This document shows positions 16,132 through 24,601 of a stretch of 64,000 bases of DNA, in pieces; position 1 is the stretch's first letter, and the number at the start of each line of letters is the position of its first letter. The stretch lies in assembly GCA_910584915.1 (NCBI GenBank), contig CAJUDM010000010.1:57898-121897 (forward strand), in the 5' to 3' direction. The DNA comes from an uncultured Lachnospiraceae bacterium. Its GTDB lineage: Bacteria; Bacillota; Clostridia; Lachnospirales; Lachnospiraceae. Below the pieces are notes generated by a model. It was not told the origin of the DNA. It saw nothing but the letters and a program-made list of their open reading frames with translations, and made no database searches. Made by a program: the position numbers and the translations under genes.

Positions 16132-18300
16132 CTACTCCCACCGGATCACCAGCGCATCCCCCTCCTTCAGGGGCTGCAGATACTGCGCCGTCTCACCGTT
16201 GATCGTTGTGACAAGATTTCCCCTGACCGTTGACAGGTCAAAATCGATCACATTGAAGATATCCACGAAAACATACTCTTTCTTTCCGGTGAGCACCACC
16301 GGCGCACCGTTCACCATCACCGTAACCGGTATGGAGATCACTTCTTTCTTCTTTTCGTTCCTCTGCTTTGCCGCTTCCATGCCGTTTTCTTCTATCTCTT
16401 CCGCGTCGTCCTCTTTTGCATCTTCCGTCATCTCATCGTCTTCACGGGCATCCCGGACACCGGCTTTCTCATAAACGCTCCTGTGGCGCTCCGTCTCCGC
16501 CTCCCGCAGCGCCCGGAGTTTCTCCGCCTCCGCCGCCTCGAGTTCGGATTTTTCCACAAAGCTCACCAGATAATTTTCATAGACCTTCGTCTCCCGGTCC
16601 GCCGGCTTGTGGTTCACCAGGATTGCTTTCTCCTCCGGCAGCAGAATATCCATAAACTCAAGAAGCTGTGCCACCGTACAGTAATCCAGCACCTCGATAT
16701 CGTCCCCCGGCTGAATATTGTAGGAAGACAACTGATAAGTACCATTCACTCTGGCATACTTGGGCACATCGATCCGCTTCTCCTGCACCTGCACGGAAAT
16801 GATATCCCGGAACTCGGGAAGAGAACTGATCAACATGCTCCCCGGCGCTCCCTCCGTGGATTCCTTCACCCGTATCACATCATTCTCATGGATCGGCGCA
16901 TAGATATTGGCTTCCCTGCCTCCGATCTTAATGACAGCCGCCTCCCCGAGCTGTCCCTTTACGGTCCTTGCCTTTTTGTTGACCGTAAACCGCAGTTCCT
17001 TCCCGCGCCGCGGAAACAGAAGCTCGTTGGAAAAATCCGCCTGCATCGCCGCATCCACCACGGAAAGCTTGTCGTTATCATACAGCTTGATCCGTTTCTC
17101 GTTGAATGTCACCACGATAAAATTGTTGTTCTGTTCATAATAATTCAGACAGATTCCGAGGGGTGTCACAAGGGTAGAATCCTTCTCCACATCCTCCGAA
17201 AAGATGATGTTTCCCATCACTTCTTTTCCCCGAAGCGCCGAACGCTGGCTCACAATCCCGATCTTTTCCGCCAGTTTGTCCGTATAGCCCGGTATCTTGC
17301 CGCCGCCGCCGACCACAAACACGGCACTGACAGGCTTGCCGCCATTTAATTCCAGTATCTTCTCCGCCGCTTCCTCCGCCAGCCTGTTGATATAGGGATC
17401 AAGGATCTCCAAAAGCTCCGCGCTCTTCATGGTCTGGGGAAGCCCGATGATATCCTCGTACTCCACTTCCTCCTTCTCCCCGAGCTGTTTCTTGATCGCC
17501 TCCGCGCCCGCAAAATCCACCAGGCACTGCTTCGCGATCACCTCCGTCAGGCTGTCCCCGGCAAGGGGGATCATGCCGTAGGCGACAATACTGCCGTCGT
17601 CCGTGATGCAGATATCGGAAGTTCCCGCCCCCACATCCACCAGCGCCAGATTCAGCATCCGGTAATTTTTCGGGATCGCCACCTGGATCGCTGCGATGGG
17701 CTCCAGCGTCAGGCTTGCCACCCGAAGCCCTGCGAGCTCCACCGCCTTATAGAGCCCGTCGATCACATCCTCGGGCAGAAAGGTGGCGATCAGGTCTGCG
17801 CCGATGCTGGACGCCTTGTGCCCCTCCGGATTTCCGATGGGGTAATTGTTCATATAATAGCGGATCACAGAATTTCCCACACAGTAAAAGGACAGGGCGG
17901 CATCCTCCTCCGAGGTAAACTCCTCATAGGCTTTCTCGATCGCCATGGACCGGAGATTATAGATATCCTCTATGGTCACTTCCCTGCTCTCCGCAAACTC
18001 CAGCGCGCTGTGTACCGTAGCCGTCCGAAGCACACGCCCCGCCGCCGCGATACAGACTTCGGTCAGTTCCATGCCCACAGCCTTTTCGAGCTCCTCCTTC
18101 ACCTCGGTGATGGTCTCGCCCACCTGCCCGATATCATGGATCTGCCCATCCAGCATGGATCTTGTCTCATGCTCTTTGATCCGCTGCGCCAGACAATAAA
18201 ATTCATCGCCCTTTTTATAGCCCACTGTCCCGACAATACTCCTGGTGCCTATATCCAGTCCGAAAACCGTTTTTCCCGATATCTTCTTTACTTTTGCCAC
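16132..18300 (-). CDS. FtsA-like actin-family ATPase with long C-terminal extension
   Basis: A 722-residue protein of the FtsA/PilM actin superfamily. Phosphate-1 VFGLDIGTRSI, phosphate-2 LALVDVGAGTSDICI and adenosine motif VFVVGGGGKIPG fall in the first ~370 residues. FtsA is usually about 420 residues; here some 300 more follow, with beta-rich segments (about 400-560), a highly charged Glu/Arg/Lys linker (about 580-655) and a final small domain ending GDALVIRWE. No terminal amphipathic membrane helix is evident. The GTG start at 18300 has GGAGG 7 nt upstream and overlaps the end of coaE by 13 nt, so the two are translationally coupled. It is probably a paralogue distinct from the divisome FtsA; partner unknown. 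Confidence 0.85.
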   Translation of the reverse strand: MAKVKKISGKTVFGLDIGTRSIVGTVGYKKGDEFYCLAQRIKEHETRSMLDGQIHDIGQVGETITEVKEELEKAVGMELTEVCIAAAGRVLRTATVHSALEFAESREVTIEDIYNLRSMAIEKAYEEFTSEEDAALSFYCVGNSVIRYYMNNYPIGNPEGHKASSIGADLIATFLPEDVIDGLYKAVELAGLRVASLTLEPIAAIQVAIPKNYRMLNLALVDVGAGTSDICITDDGSIVAYGMIPLAGDSLTEVIAKQCLVDFAGAEAIKKQLGEKEEVEYEDIIGLPQTMKSAELLEILDPYINRLAEEAAEKILELNGGKPVSAVFVVGGGGKIPGYTDKLAEKIGIVSQRSALRGKEVMGNIIFSEDVEKDSTLVTPLGICLNYYEQNNNFIVVTFNEKRIKLYDNDKLSVVDAAMQADFSNELLFPRRGKELRFTVNKKARTVKGQLGEAAVIKIGGREANIYAPIHENDVIRVKESTEGAPGSMLISSLPEFRDIISVQVQEKRIDVPKYARVNGTYQLSSYNIQPGDDIEVLDYCTVAQLLEFMDILLPEEKAILVNHKPADRETKVYENYLVSFVEKSELEAAEAEKLRALREAETERHRSVYEKAGVRDAREDDEMTEDAKEDDAEEIEENGMEAAKQRNEKKKEVISIPVTVMVNGAPVVLTGKKEYVFVDIFNVIDFDLSTVRGNLVTTINGETAQYLQPLKEGDALVIRWE

Positions 18301-18890
18301 TGATAAGCCTCCAATATCCGATCGATCTGTCCGATGCTTTCCGCGAGAGAGCCGCTGTTGTCGATAACCACCTGACAATTCTCACGAAACATACTTTCCG
18401 AAAGCTGCTTTTCCATAATGGCTGTTATCTTTTCCCCGCTGTATCCCCTGGAAACTGCAAGACGCTCCCGCCGCACGCTCTCTCTCGCGAATATATACCA
18501 CATCTCATCACATATTTTATCGAATCCGTTCTCAATTAGCAATGCCGCTTCCACAAAAAAAAGCCGGATTTTATCATTTTTTTTCGCCAGCTCCTTCCTT
18601 CGCAGGATTTCCGCGATGACCGCCGGGTGGATCAGCCCGTTTACCGCCTCAAGAAGCTCCCTGTCTCTGAAAATCCTGTCCGCCATCGCCGCCTTAAGGA
18701 TCCTGCCATCCGCCCCGACGATATCCTCCCCGAGCAGTTCCACCAAAGGCGCGTAACACGCCCTGCCAGGCTCCTGCAATTCCTTCGCCAGCTCATCCGC
18801 GAGGATGATCTCACAGGGATAGTTTTCTCTGATATAGGACAAAATTTCTGTCTTTCCGCTGCCCACCCCGCCGGTGATGCCGATCGTTTT
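18288..18890 (-). CDS. coaE: Dephospho-CoA kinase
   Basis: CoaE catalyses the last step of coenzyme A synthesis, ATP-dependent 3'-phosphorylation of dephospho-CoA. The 200-residue protein opens MKTIGITGGVGSGKTEILSY with the P-loop GGVGSGKT, has the substrate-side DELAKELQEPG and LIHPAV motifs, and ends ILEAYQWQK. Start 18890 is preferred over 18935 because the family N-terminus and GAGG site lie there. The end overlaps the GTG start of the FtsA-like gene. In B. subtilis coaE lies close to polA; here polA is about 5.7 kb upstream on the same strand. The 211 bp upstream of coaE show no other feature. Confidence 0.95.
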   Translation of the reverse strand, partial: KTIGITGGVGSGKTEILSYIRENYPCEIILADELAKELQEPGRACYAPLVELLGEDIVGADGRILKAAMADRIFRDRELLEAVNGLIHPAVIAEILRRKELAKKNDKIRLFFVEAALLIENGFDKICDEMWYIFARESVRRERLAVSRGYSGEKITAIMEKQLSESMFRENCQVVIDNSGSLAESIGQIDRILEAYQWQK

Positions 18891-19101
18891 CATATATGTC
18901 GCCTCTTTTTCCCACTTTGTACTCTTCTTTTGCATTCCTGTAAAACTTCTCGCAGATATTCAGTCTTTGTCAGAACTGACGCCGCTGCCAGTCTCAAATA
19001 AAATGCATCTTGTCAATGCGAATTATCTCCCGTTCTCTTTGTCCATACCGCCCGGGCTCCCGCTCATCAGCTTTTGCTATCCCCCGCAAATGCAGCTATG
19101 A

Positions 19102-19581
19102 TCAGTCTGCGATATCCTCAAATGTAAACCGGATCACTTTCCCCAGATCCTCCGGCGCAATCTCGATCTGATATCCGATCTTACCGCCGCTGACCATAAT
19201 AGTCTGATGGTTTTCCGCGCTCTTGTCAAGAAAAGTCTTAAAAAATTTTTTCATTCCGACCGGCGAACAGCCACCGTGGATATATCCTGTCAGTTCCAGA
19301 AGTTCCTTCGACTTAATCATACTGATATTCTTTTCGCCAGCCGCCGCAGCCGCCTTTTTCAAATTCAGTTCCCTGTTCACCGGCACGACAAACACATAGT
19401 GCTCCCCGGATTTCCCGACCGTGACTAAGGTCTTAAAAACCCTGTCCGGCTCCTCCTCAAGCACCTGTGCCACCTCCATACCGCTGATCACTCCCGAGTC
19501 CACATAATTGTGGACCGCAAAGGGAATTTTTTTCTGTTCCAACAACCGAATGGCATTTGTCTTTATCTCTGATTTTTTCAT
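19102..19581 (-). CDS. ybaK: Cys-tRNA(Pro) deacylase YbaK/EbsC
   Basis: A 159-residue YbaK-family protein that hydrolyses Cys mischarged on tRNA(Pro). It begins MKKSEIKTNAIRLLEQKKIPF and shows VFKTLVTVG with the catalytic-type Lys (about 50), FVVPVNRELNLKKAA, and GYIHGGCSPVGMKK with the family GGxSPxG loop. Length matches. It is first of the accessory genes between coaE and polA; orientation is the same as its neighbours, but spacing does not show an operon. Confidence 0.92.
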   Translation of the reverse strand: MKKSEIKTNAIRLLEQKKIPFAVHNYVDSGVISGMEVAQVLEEEPDRVFKTLVTVGKSGEHYVFVVPVNRELNLKKAAAAAGEKNISMIKSKELLELTGYIHGGCSPVGMKKFFKTFLDKSAENHQTIMVSGGKIGYQIEIAPEDLGKVIRFTFEDIAD

Positions 19582-19682
19582 ATTGATTTTCTCTGCTCTC
19601 TTCTCCTCTGCTCTTTCTCTGTTCCCGGTTTCTCTCTGTCAGGGATTTCTATTTTCCGTCTCTTTTATCCTGCCGCCTCATA

Positions 19683-20162
19683 TCACTTCAAATTCCTTTT
19701 ACCACTTACCTGTTCTACCGTGAGCTTAAAGACCGTCGTCTTTCTCACTGCTTCCTCGGGAAATGAAGCGGAACACGAAAATTCACCCTCATGGTACTGC
19801 TCCATCAGCGCAGCAAGAGCCTTTGTCTTCTCATCCTCCGGCGCGATCTCGATCCGCCCCCTGCCGACAACGCTCTCATATTTCATGGTGCAGCTGCACC
19901 CGTCCGCACCTGTGACAAGTCTATGGGAACAGTCCATCTCAAACCCCGCCCTATCATCCAGCCTGATCAGCTCGTATTTCTTCCCCTCTGCCGCTCCGTG
20001 GAAATACAGAACGATCTGCTCCCCCTCCGCTTTTATACCGAAATTCAGCGGAACTATGTACGGATAACCATTGTCATTCAATGCGATCCTGCACACATCA
20101 CACTTTTTTATCACATCAACTATCTCCGCAAAATTTTTGATCTCTCTGTCGCCTCTTCTCAT
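19683..20162 (-). CDS. Pyridoxamine 5'-phosphate oxidase-like FMN-binding protein (NimA-like)
   Basis: A 159-residue split-beta-barrel protein starting MRRGDREI. VCRIALNDNGYPYIVPLNFG and LYFHGAAEGKKYELIR are characteristic of the PPOX-like family that includes NimA-type nitroimidazole reductases; it would bind FMN or another flavin at a dimer interface. The exact substrate cannot be inferred. GAAGGGAATAAAA precedes the start. The family is common in gut anaerobes and often annotated as 5-nitroimidazole resistance, which sequence alone does not support. Confidence 0.85.
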   Translation of the reverse strand: MRRGDREIKNFAEIVDVIKKCDVCRIALNDNGYPYIVPLNFGIKAEGEQIVLYFHGAAEGKKYELIRLDDRAGFEMDCSHRLVTGADGCSCTMKYESVVGRGRIEIAPEDEKTKALAALMEQYHEGEFSCSASFPEEAVRKTTVFKLTVEQVSGKRNLK

Positions 20163-20304
20163 TTTTTATTCCCTTCTCTATATAAAATATCCGACTTCCG
20201 CATAAAGCCACTTTTTCCTTCTCATCCTGATCCTTTTATATCTCCCCAGGCGAACAGTTCTTCGCCTCATCTTTTCTCCTCTCTTCCGAGAAATATCTCC
20301 TGTT

Positions 20305-21252
20305 TCATGCAAATCTCCCCGAAAGTCCTCTCAAAAATTCTTCAAAAACCTCTGTATCCATCACAAACTCATGGAACGAAAGAGAAAATTCCTTCAACAA
20401 CTTTTTGGAGGAGGATGTCAGAGAAAATGTATCCGCCTCACAGTCAAAACGAAACTTCCTGTAGACGTCCATCCCCTGTTTTTCCATAAATGCGGACGCG
20501 ATCTTTTCCCAGTCATATCCGTTTCCCAACATATCATGTTTTGTAAAGAGATCCCCGTGTAACAGACCGGCATCCAGGCTCAACGTATATTTCCCCTGCC
20601 CTGATATCCAGTGAAACGGGGCGATCGTCTCTTTCAGCTTTTTGTCCGGATCTCTCGGTTTCGGAAATTCATGCTTCCGCTCCTTGACTACCTGCTCATA
20701 ATGTAACGCGATCCCCCACGCCTCAAGCGTCGAGCGAATCCGCTTTTCCAGATCGATGCGGGAATTCATCACCCAATCAGGTACCCCCGCTCGCTTCAGT
20801 TCGTCATATCTCCTCGCTGAAATAGGGATCGTTTCTTTTCCCTTCCACATATGCCCCGCCGAAGAAAGAAAGGAAATATTCTCATAATCCGAATCCTGCC
20901 ACATATCATAGCGCGGATCGTTAAATACAGCCTGCCAGCGCCCTCTTCCCGTATAAGGGTGCCCTACATGCTCCGGCGCAAACATCCGCCCGGAATTCAG
21001 TATGATCTCAGGGCTTTTGGGTATCTGCCCGGCATAGTGAAATACCTCCACCAGATCTACATTTCCCGTCTGTATCTCGATCAGCCTCCCGAACCCGTAT
21101 ATGTCATCGGTATGAAATTTATATTTGCTGTAATCCACATCGTAATCATCCCCCCAGTTTGACGGCAAAAAGAGAGGGATCGTAAAAATATCACCCGGAT
21201 TCACTTCCACTGTCCTTCTTCCCAAAACAAGTCCTCCCAAACCGTTTCTCAA
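20305..21252 (-). CDS. Probable poly-immunity protein: Imm26-like plus Imm51-like domains
   Basis: A 315-residue soluble protein. Residues about 16-180 resemble Imm26 (VNPGDIFTIPL, YGFGRLIEI), and residues about 215-310 resemble Imm51 (LFTKHDMLGNGYDWEKIASA, FRFDCEADTFSL). Both are immunity families that neutralise polymorphic toxins; joined domains are known in poly-immunity proteins. No toxin gene is seen in the window, so it may be an orphan immunity protein protecting against neighbours. The start is a TTG overlapping the TGA stop of the upstream gene, so translation is probably coupled; no clear ribosome site is visible. Confidence 0.7.
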   Translation of the reverse strand: MRNGLGGLVLGRRTVEVNPGDIFTIPLFLPSNWGDDYDVDYSKYKFHTDDIYGFGRLIEIQTGNVDLVEVFHYAGQIPKSPEIILNSGRMFAPEHVGHPYTGRGRWQAVFNDPRYDMWQDSDYENISFLSSAGHMWKGKETIPISARRYDELKRAGVPDWVMNSRIDLEKRIRSTLEAWGIALHYEQVVKERKHEFPKPRDPDKKLKETIAPFHWISGQGKYTLSLDAGLLHGDLFTKHDMLGNGYDWEKIASAFMEKQGMDVYRKFRFDCEADTFSLTSSSKKLLKEFSLSFHEFVMDTEVFEEFLRGLSGRFA

Positions 21253-22028
21253 GCCAAATGCCCGTTATCCGTTACTGCATTATCAGACCTTAGATTTTTT
21301 ATGATCTCATCGCTCATGATCCTCACAGCGCTCTCCGGATAACTCACATCGTCATAAGCAATAGTAAATACTTCCCTGCCATCTGATAGAAACCTTAATA
21401 TATACTGATCTTTGCTCTCATCAATTCTATTATGTACCCACACACTTTTTCTGACAAACCGGTCTGTCACTTTATTTCTCGGCACAGACCAGCCCGCATT
21501 AAAATGTTCAATAAACAAAGTATCATATTCTGCCGGAAAATCGGGCTGAAACGTTTCCTCTTTCCTTATCTCAAAATAATACCGATCACGTTTTTTAAAC
21601 ATGATGCCTTTCCTGACAGCCTCCTCACATCCAGCTTTTACCAGATTCCAGTCATAATACTGCTTATAAGAACTGTTATTATATTTCAATGTCATCGAAA
21701 CCTTCCACGGATCTATGCCGCACCACCTGCTCCTGTATCCGAAGTCCCAGTCGATAAGCATCTCCTCTCCCCGAAAAGCCGCACACCCTATGCCATGCAT
21801 ACGATAACTGATTCCATCCGCCTCAAATTCCATCTTTCTGCATTTTGTTCTGTAAGTAAAGAAATCATACTTATTTCTCAATGAAAGATTTTCGGCTCTG
21901 TTAATACTTTTCAGTAAAATATTGCATACCTGTTCTACTTTTTCAATATAATTTTTTAAAATGATCTGTAGTTCTTCTTCCATATCTTTCCAAAACTTTT
22001 CATACTCTGACATCGTATCAATAGACAT
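21249..22028 (-). CDS. Hypothetical protein coupled to the Imm26-Imm51 gene
   Basis: A 259-residue soluble protein. The middle contains YRMHGIGCAAFRGEEMLIDW then DFGYRSRWCGIDPWKVSM, a pattern reminiscent of DUF6896-type (HG-x-GC...DFDFG...D-P-W) proteins found in immunity loci; I hold this loosely. The gene is AT-richer than the housekeeping genes. The start is ATG at 22028 or 22013 (MSEYEKF); neither has a good ribosome site, and an 18-bp palindrome covers the upstream start codon. It overlaps the downstream immunity gene by 4 nt. Confidence 0.6.
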   Translation of the reverse strand: MSIDTMSEYEKFWKDMEEELQIILKNYIEKVEQVCNILLKSINRAENLSLRNKYDFFTYRTKCRKMEFEADGISYRMHGIGCAAFRGEEMLIDWDFGYRSRWCGIDPWKVSMTLKYNNSSYKQYYDWNLVKAGCEEAVRKGIMFKKRDRYYFEIRKEETFQPDFPAEYDTLFIEHFNAGWSVPRNKVTDRFVRKSVWVHNRIDESKDQYILRFLSDGREVFTIAYDDVSYPESAVRIMSDEIIKNLRSDNAVTDNGHLA

Positions 22029-22038
22029 TAATGTCTAT
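22021..22038. promoter_or_regulatory. Perfect 18-bp palindrome over a start codon
   Basis: ATAGACATTAATGTCTAT is perfectly self-complementary and contains the ATG at 22026-22028. Immediately upstream ATTAATGTCTATAATC is followed by a near-copy ATTAATATCTATAATA. A DNA-binding regulator or an RNA structure masking the start could act here. Confidence 0.5.
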
Positions 22039-22343
22039 AATCATTAATATCTATAATATATCTCAAACAGGAAAAAGTCAATTTCTCATCCATTTTGAGC
22101 AGAAAACAGCAAATTCTTTTATACCCGCCTCCCCTCCCATTTCATTCTCCGCTTCATTCTTGTAAAGACACTGAAAAAATTATAGAATACCAAAATAAAA
22201 ACGATTCCTATTGTAACGAACGCCTCTAAAACGGGATATAAAAGTTGAGCAAAGCAATCCGGCTTCTACATTCACATTGCTACAGCTGACTCACATGCGC
22301 CTGACGGCGCTCCCCAGGGCATGAAAGGCGAGGAGGTGAAAAA
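22039..22343. other. Divergent intergenic region before the ECF sigma gene
   Basis: About 305 bp, AT-rich on the left and GC-rich on the right. TGTAAC at about 22212 followed by CGGGATA resembles an ECF-type promoter (AAC ... CG), but the spacing is short; TATAGA at about 22180 is a possible sigma-A -10 without a good -35. The GC-rich segment 22280-22320 has no feature I can name. Confidence 0.3.
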
Positions 22344-22868
22344 ATGCAGAAAATACCCGACAACATCGATTTAGACGCCGTCTACCGCGAGTATGCGAAC
22401 CTGGTTTACCGGTTTTTGTATGCCCATATCCACGATGCGGAATGGGCGCAGGAACTGATGCAGGAAACCTTTCTGCGCGCCATAGATTCCATCAACCGCT
22501 ACGACGGCTCCTGTAAGCTCTCCACCTGGCTGTGCCAGATTGCCCGGCACATCCTGTACCAGGAGCTCCGCAAGAAAAACCGGGCGGAAATGGTAGAACT
22601 GGAAGAATATCTGCCGGACCAAAGAGCCCCCGACGGGGAAGCGGACGTCATCCGCAGGGAACGCAGGCTGGAACTGTACCGGGCAGTCCATCATCTGTCG
22701 GAATTAGAGCGGGAAGTCGTTTTATACCGCATTACGGCGGAACTCTCCTTCCGGGAAATCGGCGCCATCCTCGGGAAGAACGAAAACTGGAGCAGAACGA
22801 CCTTCTATCGTGCTAAACAGAAAATCAAAAAGGAGTTGAATGCACATGAATCAAATGGAAAATTGTGA
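22344..22868 (+). CDS. ECF-family RNA polymerase sigma factor
   Basis: A 174-residue sigma-70 family protein with region 2 (ANLVYRFLYAHIHDAEWAQE then LMQETFLRAI) and region 4 (LSELEREVVLYRITAELSF then REIGAILGKNENWSRTTFYR). It lacks regions 1 and 3, as in ECF factors. GAGGAGG lies 7 nt before the ATG. The anti-sigma gene begins inside its 3' end (29-nt overlap), so the pair is coupled and probably autoregulated. Signal and regulon are not visible from sequence. Confidence 0.92.
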   Translation: MQKIPDNIDLDAVYREYANLVYRFLYAHIHDAEWAQELMQETFLRAIDSINRYDGSCKLSTWLCQIARHILYQELRKKNRAEMVELEEYLPDQRAPDGEADVIRRERRLELYRAVHHLSELEREVVLYRITAELSFREIGAILGKNENWSRTTFYRAKQKIKKELNAHESNGKL

Positions 22869-23769
22869 TATTATCCGGGACCTGCTTCCGGGGTACATCG
22901 ACGACATACTGAGCGAAGCGGGAACAAACGCGGTGAGAGAGCACCTCAGGCACTGCGAGGAATGTAACCAGATTTACCGGGAAATGGACAAAGCGCTCTG
23001 TGAAAAAACAACGCCCGAGGAACAGGCGGCGCTGAACGGTTTCAAAAAAATCAGAAAGCGCACTCGGAAGCTGAAGCTTGCGGCGTGGAGCGCCTGCGGG
23101 CTGCTAATGCTCTCTGTGGCAGGCTTTTTTCTGAAACATTTTGTGATCGGAGAGCCACTCGCTCCCGGCGATATCAGCATAGCAGAGATTTCTTACGATG
23201 AGGAGACGGAAACGCTCTCGATAAGCGGCACGATGAACCTGGCCCTCACCCGCATCACCCGCGTCGTCTGGGAGACAGACGACGCGGATGACAATGCGGT
23301 CAATATCCTCATCTACACAGCGGATACACTGCCCGGTCAAAAGGAAAAACGAAATTTTGCGGTCACGATCCCGGATATGAAAGGCAAAAAGGCATATCTC
23401 GCCCGCCCGAAATACGACCGGCTGCAGATCTATCACTGGCAGTCTGACCACTATGAAGAACTGGCGGCGTTGGAAGAAGAAATCTATAACCATTTCCCAC
23501 AGCTCGATCGGACAAAAGATGCATTAAGCTGCTCCGCCGGCATCGAAGTCGTGGATGGCATGGAAGGACTTTTATTTTGCGTTGACACGATAGTCGGCGA
23601 GGACGCCTCCTTCTGGTGGTCTGCCGACGGAAAACTGGTGACGGACGGCGATTTTGAACCCCGGGAATTTGACATCTGGATTTCCCTCGAGGAGCCGCGA
23701 AAAATCCTGATTTTTGACTATAAAACAGGTGAATACACGGAGGATTCCTACCTATTCTACCAGTTTTGA
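22840..23769 (+). CDS. Membrane anti-sigma factor with zinc-binding (ZAS) domain
   Basis: A 309-residue single-pass membrane protein. The N-terminus has the ZAS motif H-x3-C-x2-C (His35, Cys39, Cys42) that holds the sigma factor; a membrane helix is near residues 80-98, followed by an extracytoplasmic beta-rich domain of about 200 residues (ETLSISGTMNLALTRITRVV). It presumably sequesters the preceding ECF sigma at the membrane until an envelope signal releases it. Start codons at 22840 and 22846 are both possible with AGGAG upstream (4 or 10 nt). A hairpin terminator follows. Confidence 0.88.
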   Translation: MHMNQMENCDIIRDLLPGYIDDILSEAGTNAVREHLRHCEECNQIYREMDKALCEKTTPEEQAALNGFKKIRKRTRKLKLAAWSACGLLMLSVAGFFLKHFVIGEPLAPGDISIAEISYDEETETLSISGTMNLALTRITRVVWETDDADDNAVNILIYTADTLPGQKEKRNFAVTIPDMKGKKAYLARPKYDRLQIYHWQSDHYEELAALEEEIYNHFPQLDRTKDALSCSAGIEVVDGMEGLLFCVDTIVGEDASFWWSADGKLVTDGDFEPREFDIWISLEEPRKILIFDYKTGEYTEDSYLFYQF

Positions 23770-23781
23770 CACTATATGAGA

Positions 23782-23832
23782 ACAAAGACAGATAAAGGAT
23801 GTTCTGTTTACATCTCCCTTATCTGTCTTTGT
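23782..23832 (+). terminator. Long-stem hairpin after the sigma/anti-sigma operon
   Basis: ACAAAGACAGATAAAGG (23782-23798) pairs with the inverted CCTTATCTGTCTTTGT ending at 23832, about 15 bp of stem with one bulge. There is no long T run, so strength is uncertain; it lies between convergent genes and may serve both. Confidence 0.65.
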
Positions 23833-23867
23833 CAACTGTTCTTCCTGCGCTCCCCTGCAAACCGGCG

Positions 23868-24053
23868 CTAATCGTCTTTTCTGCCGCTTAAATGCTTATA
23901 AATATAGTATACAATACTGCTGACACAAAATACTATAACACTCCCGCATACCGCGATATCAACATTTGTCAATATATTTCCGGTTATTCGTTTTGCCAGA
24001 TAATAAATGCTCCAAATCAGAGCTATTATGGAAAAGTTAAATATGGTCTTCAT
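23868..24053 (-). CDS. Small two-helix membrane protein
   Basis: A 61-residue protein starting MKTIFNFSIIALIWSIYYLA, with two hydrophobic segments (about 5-20 and 30-50) and a positively charged tail (HLSGRKDD). Start 24053 is favoured by AAAGG upstream. No family recognised. The next gene on this strand, an SdpI-like membrane protein, ends 52 bp upstream. Confidence 0.55.
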   Translation of the reverse strand: MKTIFNFSIIALIWSIYYLAKRITGNILTNVDIAVCGSVIVFCVSSIVYYIYKHLSGRKDD

Positions 24054-24105
24054 GATACCTTTCTCTACATGCACAGGAGAGATTCCTGTTCATAATCTTT
24101 CCCTG

Positions 24106-24483
24106 TCAAATCCGCTCCCCGTCCTCCGTAAATGTCCTTTTCAGCGCAAGTTCCGTCGGAATGACGGAAACTATCAAAAACAGCGACTGTACCGTGCACA
24201 AAATACCGCCCATCGTCCCGATCCTGTCCACGCTGCTGTGCACAAACGGGATCTGTACCAGAACGGACAACGGCAGCATCACCTGTCCGATCCTCCACCA
24301 AAGCCTGCCGCAGTGCTCATTGGCAAACTTCCAGGTCTCCGGATTTTTCATGGCGCGCTTTGAATGATACCCGACCTGTCTGCTGATCTTCTCCGGCGTC
24401 TGCCGCCACATCACCCTGCCGCAGATCAGAAAGGTCACCGGCACCAGAAGGTCACAGATAAACATAAACAACCAGAACCCCAT
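24106..24483 (-). CDS. SdpI/YhfL family membrane protein
   Basis: A 125-residue protein with three probable membrane helices and the family signature VGYHSKRAMKNPETWKFANE in the first loop. B. subtilis SdpI gives immunity to the SdpC toxin, but most SdpI-like proteins are uncharacterised. It lies in the same accessory stretch as the Imm26-Imm51 protein, which is compatible with, but does not prove, an immunity role. The start at MGFWLFMF has no close alternative. Confidence 0.8.
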   Translation of the reverse strand: MGFWLFMFICDLLVPVTFLICGRVMWRQTPEKISRQVGYHSKRAMKNPETWKFANEHCGRLWWRIGQVMLPLSVLVQIPFVHSSVDRIGTMGGILCTVQSLFLIVSVIPTELALKRTFTEDGERI

Positions 24484-24601
24484 ACTCTATCCTCCGCAAT
24501 CATGCCGCTCACAAAATCTCTCCGTATTAGCTTTGCTCTGATTTTCCCCTGACACTCACCTCAATGCAGATCATCCCGCTTCATCAGACAGCACATCCAC
24601 C

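Noticed and set aside
22200..22235. Definite ECF-type autoregulated promoter before the sigma gene
   Set aside because: TGTAAC and CGGGATA are present, but the spacing is shorter than usual for ECF promoters, so I only mention it in the intergenic entry.
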